DNA of 11,136 bases from positions 1-11,136 of the forward strand of contig JAZSQZ010000148.1 in assembly GCA_045538175.1 (NCBI GenBank). Reading direction: 5' to 3'. Positions 5,245-11,136 of the stretch are shown in pieces. The notes under the pieces are model-generated. The model ran no database searches. It worked only from the letters and a program-made list of their open reading frames with translations, and was not told the DNA's origin. Origin of the DNA: JAZSQZ01 sp045538175. GTDB lineage: Bacteria; Bacillota; Clostridia; Christensenellales; UBA1242. Every line of letters begins with the position of its first letter. Position 1 is the stretch's first letter. A program made the position numbers and the translations under genes.

Positions 5245-5325
5245 CTGCTAAAGCAGACTTATCTTATTTCCAAAGTAACCTATGTTGAGCTGTTATACTA
5301 ATTATTTATAAGGAGAGAATAACGA

Positions 5326-5796
5326 ATGACTGATAATCAAAATGAAGCTAAAGCATTAGAGATGATAAAAGCAAAAAAGCCACTTACTTTAGTTGTTGCA
5401 ACTAAACAAGAAGACTTTGAAGGCACAGATTGCTATATAAACAGAAGAAAAGTCGACCTAAAAGGGGAGTCTACTTTACAGCAATATCCAAATACATTAC
5501 TTATTTCAGTTGGCATTTCTAAAGATGGTGTACACTGGAGATTACCAAAATACTTAGAAAAGTTTGATACTGATGTGGTTGTTTGTGATGTTGCAGGTGG
5601 AAATGACATATTTGTTCTTACACCTGATATACTTTATAAATACTATTATGGCGGTTTTGAAAGAAAAATAAAACACCCAAGCACTGATTATTTTCATAAT
5701 TATCATCAGTTAGTTGTTGTGCCAAAGTCAGAATGTAAGAAATTCGAGGAGATTTACAAGAGTTATGTTTATATAGATATTGGAGATAAAAAATGA
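5326..5796 (+). CDS. Unknown phage protein, first gene of plus-strand operon
   Basis: This encodes a 156-residue soluble protein that I do not recognise. The ATG at 5326 is preceded by AAGGAG (5310-5315) with normal spacing. The N-terminus is helical and charged; the centre has alternating hydrophobic strands (LTLVVATK, TLLISVGIS, DVVVCDVAGGNDIFVLTP) suggesting a mixed alpha/beta fold, and the C-terminus has HQLVVVPKSECKKFEEIYKSY. There is no signal peptide or membrane segment. No catalytic motif stands out. It opens the packed operon that includes terL, and its stop overlaps the next gene's start (ATGA). A promoter should lie between the long hairpin and this start; TATACT at about 5293-5298 is a possible -10 box, but no fitting -35 box is seen. 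Confidence 0.8.
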   Translation: MTDNQNEAKALEMIKAKKPLTLVVATKQEDFEGTDCYINRRKVDLKGESTLQQYPNTLLISVGISKDGVHWRLPKYLEKFDTDVVVCDVAGGNDIFVLTPDILYKYYYGGFERKIKHPSTDYFHNYHQLVVVPKSECKKFEEIYKSYVYIDIGDKK

Positions 5797-6242
5797 TTTG
5801 TGAAGCAACGGCGAAAAAGTATTGTAAAGACTTTATCAAAATCGAAAACTATGAAGAAGCCATAGTCGACTCTGATAAATGGGACTGTCATCATAGATTA
5901 GAATTAGATGGACCTATCCCATTATCAAGTGCTGAATTGATTGGCCTAGAACTTTATTATGATAGACCGCCTGAAGAGCTGATTTTCCTTAGACATAGTG
6001 AGCACAGTCGACTACACAATAAAGGAAAAACTCCTTGGAATAAAGGAAAAAACGGTATTGGTGGTTATAAACTTTCAGAAGAAACTAAGAATAAAATGTC
6101 TGTAGCTCATAAAGGTAAGCCAAGTCCTAATAAGGGTAAAATTTTTTCTGAAGAATGGAAACAAAAGTTGTCAGAATCTAGTAAAGGAAGAAATAAAGGT
6201 AAGCATTGGAAAATTATTGATGGAAAAAGAATTTATTACTAA
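5793..6242 (+). CDS. HNH homing-type endonuclease with NUMOD3 repeats
   Basis: This 149-residue protein combines an N-terminal HNH nuclease with C-terminal DNA-binding repeats. The HNH part runs from about residue 28 to 77: W30-D-C-H33-H34 forms the first element and EELIFLRHSEHSRLH (61-75) supplies the remaining histidines. Residues about 75-138 hold two to three NUMOD3-type motifs (NKGKTPWNKGK, LSEETKNKMSVAHKGKPSPNKGK-like, and WKQKLSESSKGRNKGK), which homing endonucleases use to contact DNA. A GGAGA site precedes the ATG, which overlaps the upstream stop. Free-standing genes of this kind are common in phages and spread by cutting alleles that lack them. It is likely a parasite inserted in the operon rather than a packaging component. 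Confidence 0.88.
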   Translation: MICEATAKKYCKDFIKIENYEEAIVDSDKWDCHHRLELDGPIPLSSAELIGLELYYDRPPEELIFLRHSEHSRLHNKGKTPWNKGKNGIGGYKLSEETKNKMSVAHKGKPSPNKGKIFSEEWKQKLSESSKGRNKGKHWKIIDGKRIYY

Positions 6243-6250
6243 TTAGATGT

Positions 6251-6796
6251 ATGAATATGGAAAAAAGCACTGATTTTGAGTTGGCAAAGAAAAAAGATTA
6301 TTACTCATTATGGAAAAAATACGAAGCTCTTATGTTCATATATTGGAAAAAGCTCCCTGAAAATGTTCGTGATTATTTATTTGAAGACTTTACAGATTTC
6401 AAAGACTCTTGCTATCAAGTGGTGGTGAGTGCAGTTGATGCTCTAACATTATCAAAAATAAAAAATAGTGAGACTTGGACTTTGTGGCAACAACTATCTT
6501 ATTATTTGCAAAACTATACAACTCGACAGTGTGTTAGAGATACATATAAAATATGGAGCAATGAAAGACAACAATTTATATCTGATGAACACAATAAATA
6601 TATAGCTTCAGAAGACATAGACAATTTACCATATAAAGAGTTTATGAAGTCACTTTCACAAAATGAAAAAGAAATTGTTGATAGTAGACTAAATGGGAAT
6701 ACTTGGGGCGATCTTTATAAAAAATACGGTAAAAAATCTACAGAAGAGCTGAGACACTCAATTGTTGATAAGTATACTAAATATCTAGGAGATTAG
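6251..6796 (+). CDS. Sigma-factor-like phage protein (regions 2 and 4)
   Basis: This 181-residue protein has the pattern of a small RNA polymerase sigma factor. Residues about 17-100 (SLWKKYEALMFIYW, then the acidic FEDFTDFKDSCYQVVVSAVDAL and WTLWQQLSYYLQNYTTRQCVRDTY) resemble region 2, which binds the polymerase clamp and the -10 element. Residues about 127-178 (YKEFMKSLSQNEKEIVDSRLNGNTWGDLYKKYG) resemble the region 4 helix-turn-helix. If real, it would direct the host enzyme to phage late promoters. The call rests on pattern and length only. The start is uncertain: ATGs at 6251 and 6257 are both possible and neither has a strong ribosome binding site, which may mean coupling to the upstream gene. 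Confidence 0.55.
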   Translation: MNMEKSTDFELAKKKDYYSLWKKYEALMFIYWKKLPENVRDYLFEDFTDFKDSCYQVVVSAVDALTLSKIKNSETWTLWQQLSYYLQNYTTRQCVRDTYKIWSNERQQFISDEHNKYIASEDIDNLPYKEFMKSLSQNEKEIVDSRLNGNTWGDLYKKYGKKSTEELRHSIVDKYTKYLGD

Positions 6797-6800
6797 AAAA

Positions 6801-6977
6801 ATGAACACAACTTGTATAAAATGTCGCGATTGCGGCGCAATAATGGTTATAAACACAAAAGAATTATGGAAATTACAATCTTGCACTAAATGTGAAAGCA
6901 CTAATTTGGTAGATTTAGATTCAGAGTTTCAGAATTCTGAAATTATAGAGGAGAATGAAAATGTCGAACAGAACTAA
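6801..6977 (+). CDS. Small zinc-ribbon protein (two CxxC knuckles)
   Basis: This 58-residue protein starts at an ATG at 6801 with an AGGAG ribosome binding site 8 bases upstream, within the end of the previous gene. C5-x-x-C8 (TCIKCRDCG, with an additional C11) and C28-x-x-C31 (SCTKCES) form a typical zinc ribbon, followed by an acidic tail (EIIEENENVEQ). Such mini zinc ribbons often act as adaptors for nucleic acid or protein contacts, for example with polymerases; its place right after a sigma-like gene is suggestive but not proof. The 3' end overlaps the next gene by 17 bases. It is easily missed because of its length. Confidence 0.8.
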   Translation: MNTTCIKCRDCGAIMVINTKELWKLQSCTKCESTNLVDLDSEFQNSEIIEENENVEQN

Positions 6978-7428
6978 AAAAATAGTAAAAAACATTGAAA
7001 ACGACAAAAAGGTAAAACAGTATTATATGGAGTCAACGTTAGCCGGTTCTGCAATTTGCACAATTGCTAAACTTGTCGGTTTGGATGAAGATCAAACATT
7101 GAAAGAATTTTATGAATTGAAAGACAGCTTTCCTAAAGTAAATAATGTAAAAGAAATGTGTGATTATCTTATAGATTACTTCAAAATGAAAGAGTCTTAT
7201 AAGAAAGGTTTGGTTCTTATTTATGATGAAAACAATGTATTCACACCAATTATAACTGTTTGTGTTGAAGCATCAACAGGGCCTATTTTTTTACCAATTT
7301 CTTCTTCAGGACTTTATCCTGCAATTATGAGAAAGATTGGTGAAGATCATATAAAAGTAGAATATATTTATGATGAGGACAGCGATGAGACAGAGAATAA
7401 CGACACCGATGACAAAAGTATTGCGTAA
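6961..7428 (+). CDS. Unknown phage protein with helical N-terminus
   Basis: This encodes a 155-residue protein that I do not recognise. Two ATGs, 6955 and 6961, are possible; I choose 6961 because AGGAG (6949-6953) then has a 7-base spacing, while it would be almost touching the earlier ATG. The N-terminal half is helical and basic (KKIVKNIENDKKVKQYY), with a possible helix-turn-helix-like stretch (GSAICTIAKLVGLDEDQTLKEFYEL). The second half has beta-rich segments (KKGLVLIYDENNVFTPIITVCVEA), and the tail is very acidic (DEDSDETENNDTDDK). There is no membrane segment or signal peptide. It overlaps both neighbours, as usual in this operon. Confidence 0.75.
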   Translation: MSNRTKKIVKNIENDKKVKQYYMESTLAGSAICTIAKLVGLDEDQTLKEFYELKDSFPKVNNVKEMCDYLIDYFKMKESYKKGLVLIYDENNVFTPIITVCVEASTGPIFLPISSSGLYPAIMRKIGEDHIKVEYIYDEDSDETENNDTDDKSIA

Positions 7429-7756
7429 AAAATATCAAATTTACTTAGATATTGACAGAAGAAAAGAAGCAGCTGTTAGTAGAGAAGAATGGTTTGAAAA
7501 GTATTCAATTATGAAAGAATCAAATCTTATTGAGTATTATGAAAAAGTCACAGCAGGTGCTCCAATGATTATAAATATATGGCACAGTTATTACCTAATT
7601 GATATACTTCCAAACATATGTTTATCAGACCCAGCAATTTGTGAAAACTGGGTAAGATGTATGAAGTTTGCTGAAGATGATGGTAACAAATATTATGTAA
7701 AATTTGTTACTAAAAGCAAATATAATGAGATGAGGACAAATGAAAGAAAAGAATAA
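7385..7756 (+). CDS. Unknown small phage protein
   Basis: This encodes a 123-residue protein without recognisable motifs. I prefer the ATG at 7385 because GAGGAC (7375-7380) provides a ribosome binding site; upstream in-frame ATGs at 7370 and 7373 lack one. The protein begins basic (MRQRITTPMTKVLRKKYQIY), has a central Trp/Tyr-rich segment (INIWHSYYLIDILPNICL) that is hydrophobic but broken by charged neighbours and so probably not a membrane helix, and ends in a charged tail. It overlaps the upstream gene by 44 bases in another frame and the downstream HNH gene by 17 bases. The long overlap with the acidic tail of the upstream gene is unusual but the ribosome binding site supports it. Confidence 0.7.
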   Translation: MRQRITTPMTKVLRKKYQIYLDIDRRKEAAVSREEWFEKYSIMKESNLIEYYEKVTAGAPMIINIWHSYYLIDILPNICLSDPAICENWVRCMKFAEDDGNKYYVKFVTKSKYNEMRTNERKE

Positions 7757-8084
7757 GTCGACAACTGCAACACTGAAAGCGAAGTTTAGAGCGTCAGTCG
7801 CTTGGAAAGAATTTAGAAAACAAAAGTTGGTTGAACAAAAAGGTTTAGACCCGATTACTAAACGCCGTCTATGCAAGCACTTCCATAACCATCACATCAT
7901 TCAAACAAATGACTTAGATGTTTATAGAGATTTATCAGATCCGTCTCGTTTTATTGCAGTCAACTCTGCTACACACGATGCATTACATTGGGCTCTACAT
8001 TTGGTTTATTATAATAGTTGGGAAGCTTTCGAAAGATTTATCGATGAAGTAAAGAGGGAGTGTAAACTAAATGAATACATCTAA
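7740..8084 (+). CDS. HNH endonuclease, probably packaging-associated
   Basis: This 114-residue protein has an HNH-type core without NUMOD repeats: C45-K-H47-F-H49-N-H51-H52-I, then R70-F-I-A-V-N75-S-A-T-H79-D-A-L-H83. The motif order (HHI, then an Asn and spaced histidines) fits the beta-beta-alpha metal nuclease fold. The N-terminus is basic and helical (KFRASVAWKEFRKQKL). Small HNH proteins encoded next to terminase are known from HK97-like phages to work with the terminase in DNA cutting; this gene is separated from terL by only one gene, so a similar role is plausible. It begins at an ATG after GAGG (spacing about 7). It differs clearly from the homing-type HNH at 5793. Confidence 0.75.
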   Translation: MKEKNKSTTATLKAKFRASVAWKEFRKQKLVEQKGLDPITKRRLCKHFHNHHIIQTNDLDVYRDLSDPSRFIAVNSATHDALHWALHLVYYNSWEAFERFIDEVKRECKLNEYI

Positions 8085-8520
8085 ATCTAATAAATTAGAC
8101 AACATTGTAAATATCGACGATAACGAACAGTTGTTTCAACAATCCTGGGAGAATTTTTGGCACACCGATACAACAAAGCACGATGAAAAGTATTACAAAC
8201 AGCAAATGGACAATATGTGGCTATGTGTTTGGAAAGCTTGCAGTAATTTATGCCGTTCTATATATAAGCAAAGAGATGTTTTCGTCTCGGATTTAGATGA
8301 AGTTATAATGGATGCAACAGAATACTCAATGAGATTTATTACCGGCAAAAATAGACTAAGAAAGTTGTATCGACCAGCAAAATTATCATCATTTTGTTAT
8401 CTGAGGTGCATATATATCATAGATTCGCCAAAAAGAATTTGGTATGACAAAAATATAAGTGAAATGCCTTTAGATTATTATAAAGACATAGAAATGGAGA
8501 TTGAGGACAAAAATGCCTAA
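8071..8520 (+). CDS. Sigma region 2-like phage protein
   Basis: This 149-residue protein has, from about residue 48 to 125, a helical pattern resembling sigma region 2 (NMWLCVWKACSNLCRSIYKQRDVFVSDLDEVIMDATEYSMRF-type, then RLRKLYRPAKLSSFCYLRC and a Trp at 124). A region 4 helix-turn-helix is not seen; the C-terminal 25 residues are acidic. It therefore resembles the sigma-like gene at 6251 in its first half only. It might be a minimal sigma factor that pairs with another region 4 protein, as split phage sigma systems do, but this is inference from pattern. The ribosome binding site AGGGAG is about 13 bases from the ATG. The gene overlaps the HNH gene by 14 bases and terL by 8 bases. Confidence 0.5.
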   Translation: MNTSKSNKLDNIVNIDDNEQLFQQSWENFWHTDTTKHDEKYYKQQMDNMWLCVWKACSNLCRSIYKQRDVFVSDLDEVIMDATEYSMRFITGKNRLRKLYRPAKLSSFCYLRCIYIIDSPKRIWYDKNISEMPLDYYKDIEMEIEDKNA

Positions 8521-10258
8521 AGGAATGAATACAAGTAAAACAAACAACCCAAACAATTTCGCAAACAATAAAGCTTTAGCTTCTTCTGCAGGTAAAAAAG
8601 GGAATAAAGCAAAGTCTGCTGCAACTCAAGCAGTCACTAAATCACCTGCAATAGTTTCAGGTAGACATAAAAGAGTTACTCCTGAAATACAAGAACAAAT
8701 TAGAGAAAAGCTTTTAGGCACAGAAACAAACGGACATTCTTATATAACAAACTTTATTGATAGTTTTTTGAAAGAAGCTAAAAAAGACCCTAACAGTCAA
8801 GCTGCTCGTATGCTTGCTCAATCTATGTTCAATCCTGAACTTCTTTCATCTCTTGATGAACAACTCAATAAACAAATGGCTAAAGATAATGAATTCTTGT
8901 TATATAGAATTCGTAATACTTTGTACGATAAACAAGCTGAAGTTTTTGATAATAATATAGACCAAACAATAATTATGATTTGTACTCGTCGTGCTGGTAA
9001 AACAGAATTGAATGCTCGCTTGTTGTTGAAAGATTGCACAAAAGCAAATCATCACGCTTTATACCTCAATCGCTCTTTTGATAATGCTGTAAGACAATTA
9101 GGAAAACCGTTAGATGACTTATTGATGAAATTGGATATGCCTCACACAGGACAAGTTTCTTCCGGCTTCATTCAATTTGATAATGGTTCAGATATAACAC
9201 TTTCAGGATATAATAATAAAGGCGACATTGATAGATATAGAGGCGGAAAATACTCACTAATTATATTGGATGAAATATCACACTTGCGCTCACCAAAAGT
9301 ATTGATTGAAGAAGTTTTGGAACCGGCTCAAATAGACTTTGGTAAAGAAGCACAAATGATATTTACAGGAACGCCTCCAAGAAATAAAGTAAATTATGCA
9401 AGAGACTTATGGAACAATCCTAAAATAAAACATTATCATTGGTCATTTATGAGCAATCCATATATACCTGATAAAGAAGATGTAATAAAAAAGATTTGTG
9501 AAAAGCACGGAGTCTCAATTGATAGTGCTTTCATTCAGAGAGAATACTTTGGTAATATGGACGCAGTTGATGAAGACTCTATGATATTTAGAGGGTATAG
9601 AACATATAATGAATTGCCACAAAATGTTTCTTTTGAAAAAGCCTATGTAGGTGTAGACTTTGGTTTTGAAGATGCGGCTGCTGTAATAAGTGGAGTAGTT
9701 TATAACAAAACGTTATATATTGTAGACCAATGGAGTGAAAAACATCAGCCTATATCAGCTTTATGTGAAGAAGTAAAAAGACAATTTGATAATCTGAAAC
9801 ATAATTATAAACTAAAACAAGATCCTTGGACTATAACGGACACGAACGTGAAAGAAGGCGCATATGAATTACAAGCCACTTACAAAATACCGAATGTTTT
9901 TTGTGCTTATAAATATGACAAAGATGTTGCAATTGAACAGTTAGCTGAGTTTATGAGAACTGATAAAATACTTATTCCAAATAAACCAGATGGCATTTTA
10001 TATATCGAAGCGGAAAATACTTTGTGGAAACGTGATGATGAAACCGATGAAATTACTCACGAAATAGATGATGACGCATTACACCCAAATGCTTTGATGG
10101 CTTTATTGTATGTTTCAAGACAATTTGCTTATGAAATACTAAATATAGTAGAAACAAATAAAGAAGCAAAGCCTGTCAATAGGTTTGAAAATGAAGGTAA
10201 ATTACCAATTTCAAATGAAGAAGATAACGGGCTTGGAGCTTCAATAGGGGTTATATAA
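8513..10258 (+). CDS. terL: Terminase large subunit (DNA packaging ATPase-nuclease)
   Basis: This 581-residue protein is the packaging motor. The N-terminal ATPase has a Walker A (TRRAGKT, 158-164), Walker B with catalytic Glu (IILDE, Glu254), and a coupling motif (FTGTPPRN, from 284). The C-terminal RNase H-like nuclease shows its metal-binding acids: Asp382 in VGVDFG, Asp443 in ITDTN, and Asp521 in DDDALHP. Residues 1-55 are an extra low-complexity basic, Ser/Ala/Asn/Lys-rich extension, unusual in size. I start at the ATG at 8513, placed after GAGG with good spacing, rather than the TTG at 8501. The gene overlaps the sigma-like gene by 8 bases. No small terminase subunit is recognised in the window; one of the unknown small genes might be it. 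Confidence 0.95.
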   Translation: MPKGMNTSKTNNPNNFANNKALASSAGKKGNKAKSAATQAVTKSPAIVSGRHKRVTPEIQEQIREKLLGTETNGHSYITNFIDSFLKEAKKDPNSQAARMLAQSMFNPELLSSLDEQLNKQMAKDNEFLLYRIRNTLYDKQAEVFDNNIDQTIIMICTRRAGKTELNARLLLKDCTKANHHALYLNRSFDNAVRQLGKPLDDLLMKLDMPHTGQVSSGFIQFDNGSDITLSGYNNKGDIDRYRGGKYSLIILDEISHLRSPKVLIEEVLEPAQIDFGKEAQMIFTGTPPRNKVNYARDLWNNPKIKHYHWSFMSNPYIPDKEDVIKKICEKHGVSIDSAFIQREYFGNMDAVDEDSMIFRGYRTYNELPQNVSFEKAYVGVDFGFEDAAAVISGVVYNKTLYIVDQWSEKHQPISALCEEVKRQFDNLKHNYKLKQDPWTITDTNVKEGAYELQATYKIPNVFCAYKYDKDVAIEQLAEFMRTDKILIPNKPDGILYIEAENTLWKRDDETDEITHEIDDDALHPNALMALLYVSRQFAYEILNIVETNKEAKPVNRFENEGKLPISNEEDNGLGASIGVI

Positions 10259-10259
10259 T

Positions 10260-10559
10260 ATGTTCAAAAAACTTAGAGAATTAGTAAAAGATATGGAAGC
10301 TGCTTATATAGCCTTGCATACAGAAAACAAACTTGCTGATAAATTACAAAAGCAAAATAAGGATTTACTGAAAACAGTAGATGCTTATAAAAAGCAAGGC
10401 GCTTTTCTTTTGTTGGAAGATTTAGATGAAGAATTGGTAAAAAAGCTTCAGTCATTTACAGAAGATAATGTTATTGTTATTTTCTGTAAAGATGGCACTC
10501 GTGTAGAAATAAAATCTAACGAAGTAAATTATAAAAAAGATAGAGGAGTAATTAGATAA
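10260..10559 (+). CDS. Small helical protein, function unknown
   Basis: This 99-residue protein begins one base after the terL stop, with an AGGGG ribosome binding site about 9 bases upstream. Residues 1-46 form a probable coiled coil (ELVKDMEAAYIALHTENKLADKLQKQNKDLLKTVDAYKK). The rest is beta-rich (DNVIVIFCKDGTRVEIKS). There are no catalytic motifs, signal or membrane segments. Its stop codon shares a base with the next gene's start (TAATG), so it is translationally linked to both terL and the radical SAM gene. It might be an assembly or adaptor factor, but nothing in the sequence proves that. Confidence 0.75.
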   Translation: MFKKLRELVKDMEAAYIALHTENKLADKLQKQNKDLLKTVDAYKKQGAFLLLEDLDEELVKKLQSFTEDNVIVIFCKDGTRVEIKSNEVNYKKDRGVIR

Positions 10560-11136
10560 TGGGATGCACACAATGTAATGATACTTGCAATAATTGCTTG
10601 AAGGCGTGTCAAGCTAATAATAAAACTGGCCCAATGATTGACCGTGGTGAAAATAGATTGAACTACTCATTTACAATGAACGGCATAGAAAGCTGTTCAG
10701 GTTCTTGTGTATATTGTAGTGCTGGCACAACATTGGATTATGCTATGGGCGTAAATTACAACGATATTGAGAACTCATTGAAAAAGATTGATGAGAAAAC
10801 TTATTCTGAATTCAAAGCAGACTTTGCTAAGATGGCTGAAACAGTAGAACATAATACTCGCTTCAAACGCTGCAAAGAAATCCAAGAAAAACAAGGAAAA
10901 CAGTGCAAAGTTCATATTGATATTTGGGGTGGAGACCCAGTAACAAATCATTTGGCCACTCAAGAAATTGTTGATTTTGCAGAAGACCTTTTTGTAAATA
11001 AGCACGGAATGAAGTTGGAAATTAGTTCTTCTACAAATGGCCTTCCACTTATGAGAAATGATATTTGTGATTATTATAGAGAACATAAAATGACTCTTCA
11101 AATATCTCACGATGGTTGTGGCCAATGGATGAGAAC
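10559..11136 (+). CDS. Radical SAM enzyme, partial (3' end outside window)
   Basis: The first 192 residues are visible. The diagnostic iron-sulfur motif C46-x3-C50-x2-C53 (CSGSCVYC) is present, followed by the GGEP-like motif as GGDP at 124-127 (DIWGGDPVTNH), and later strands typical of the radical SAM barrel (LEISSSTNGLPL, then LQISHDGCG). These show a radical SAM fold that makes the 5'-deoxyadenosyl radical; the substrate cannot be told. The first 20 residues carry an extra Cys cluster (C3, C6, C10, C13, C17), which might bind another iron-sulfur cluster or zinc. The C-terminus, where a SPASM-type domain could lie, is cut off. The ATG at 10559 overlaps the upstream stop. A radical SAM enzyme coupled to a terminase module suggests modification of a phage or host component. 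Confidence 0.88.
   Translation, partial: MGCTQCNDTCNNCLKACQANNKTGPMIDRGENRLNYSFTMNGIESCSGSCVYCSAGTTLDYAMGVNYNDIENSLKKIDEKTYSEFKADFAKMAETVEHNTRFKRCKEIQEKQGKQCKVHIDIWGGDPVTNHLATQEIVDFAEDLFVNKHGMKLEISSSTNGLPLMRNDICDYYREHKMTLQISHDGCGQWMR

Noticed and set aside
4106..5325. tRNA genes in the intergenic region
   Set aside because: Giant phage RNAs can lie near or contain tRNAs, so I looked for a T-arm (GGTTC-like) with matching acceptor and anticodon stems on both strands; none was found.
7625..7876. Minus-strand frame in the late operon
   Set aside because: It is antisense to two overlapping plus-strand genes, has no ribosome binding site and a composition typical of shadow frames.
10775..11125. 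Minus-strand 116-residue frame
   Set aside because: It lies opposite the radical SAM gene, whose motifs are unambiguous.

Overview
The window looks like part of an AT-rich, double-stranded-DNA tailed-phage or prophage genome. The main evidence is a large terminase subunit (terL, 8513-10258) in a tightly overlapping plus-strand operon of small genes. The standard code is used (TAA, TAG and TGA all act as stops). Nearly every gene has a good AGGAG-type ribosome binding site, which argues for a Shine-Dalgarno-using host such as a Bacillota-like bacterium rather than Bacteroidota; this host call is inference.

Left part (1-3914, all minus strand). An IS200/IS605-type insertion sequence (about 1062-2834) carries a Y1 HUH transposase (tnpA) and a TnpB RNA-guided nuclease (tnpB), both with intact active-site residues and with a clear right-end hairpin. 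It sits between an unrecognised 379-residue phage protein and the 3' remnant of an interrupted gene (903 to about 1060). Beyond it lie a leader with a textbook terminator placed just in front of a start codon, a helix-turn-helix-like gene with an in-frame 21-bp tandem repeat, and two small genes that overlap, the last of which runs off the window.

Middle (3915-5325, no protein gene). This 1.4-kb divergent intergenic region is the most unusual part. It holds two perfect 119-bp direct repeats 970 bp apart (3987-4105 and 4957-5075), a third diverged copy of their hairpin pair (4904-4958), and between them a stretch of about 720 bp (4181-4900) that is less AT-rich than its surroundings and full of well-paired stems. 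I read it as a large ornate non-coding RNA, probably transcribed on the plus strand. A second structure, a hairpin with a 24-bp perfect stem (5118-5244), stands just before the plus operon.

Right part (5326-11136, all plus strand). Eleven genes are packed with overlaps or gaps of a few bases: an unknown protein, an HNH/NUMOD3 homing-type endonuclease, a sigma-factor-like protein, a two-CxxC zinc-ribbon miniprotein, two unknown proteins, a second HNH nuclease, a second sigma-like protein, TerL, a small helical protein, and a radical SAM enzyme that is cut by the window end. The order HNH, sigma-like, TerL fits a late packaging module; the radical SAM gene is translationally linked to it.
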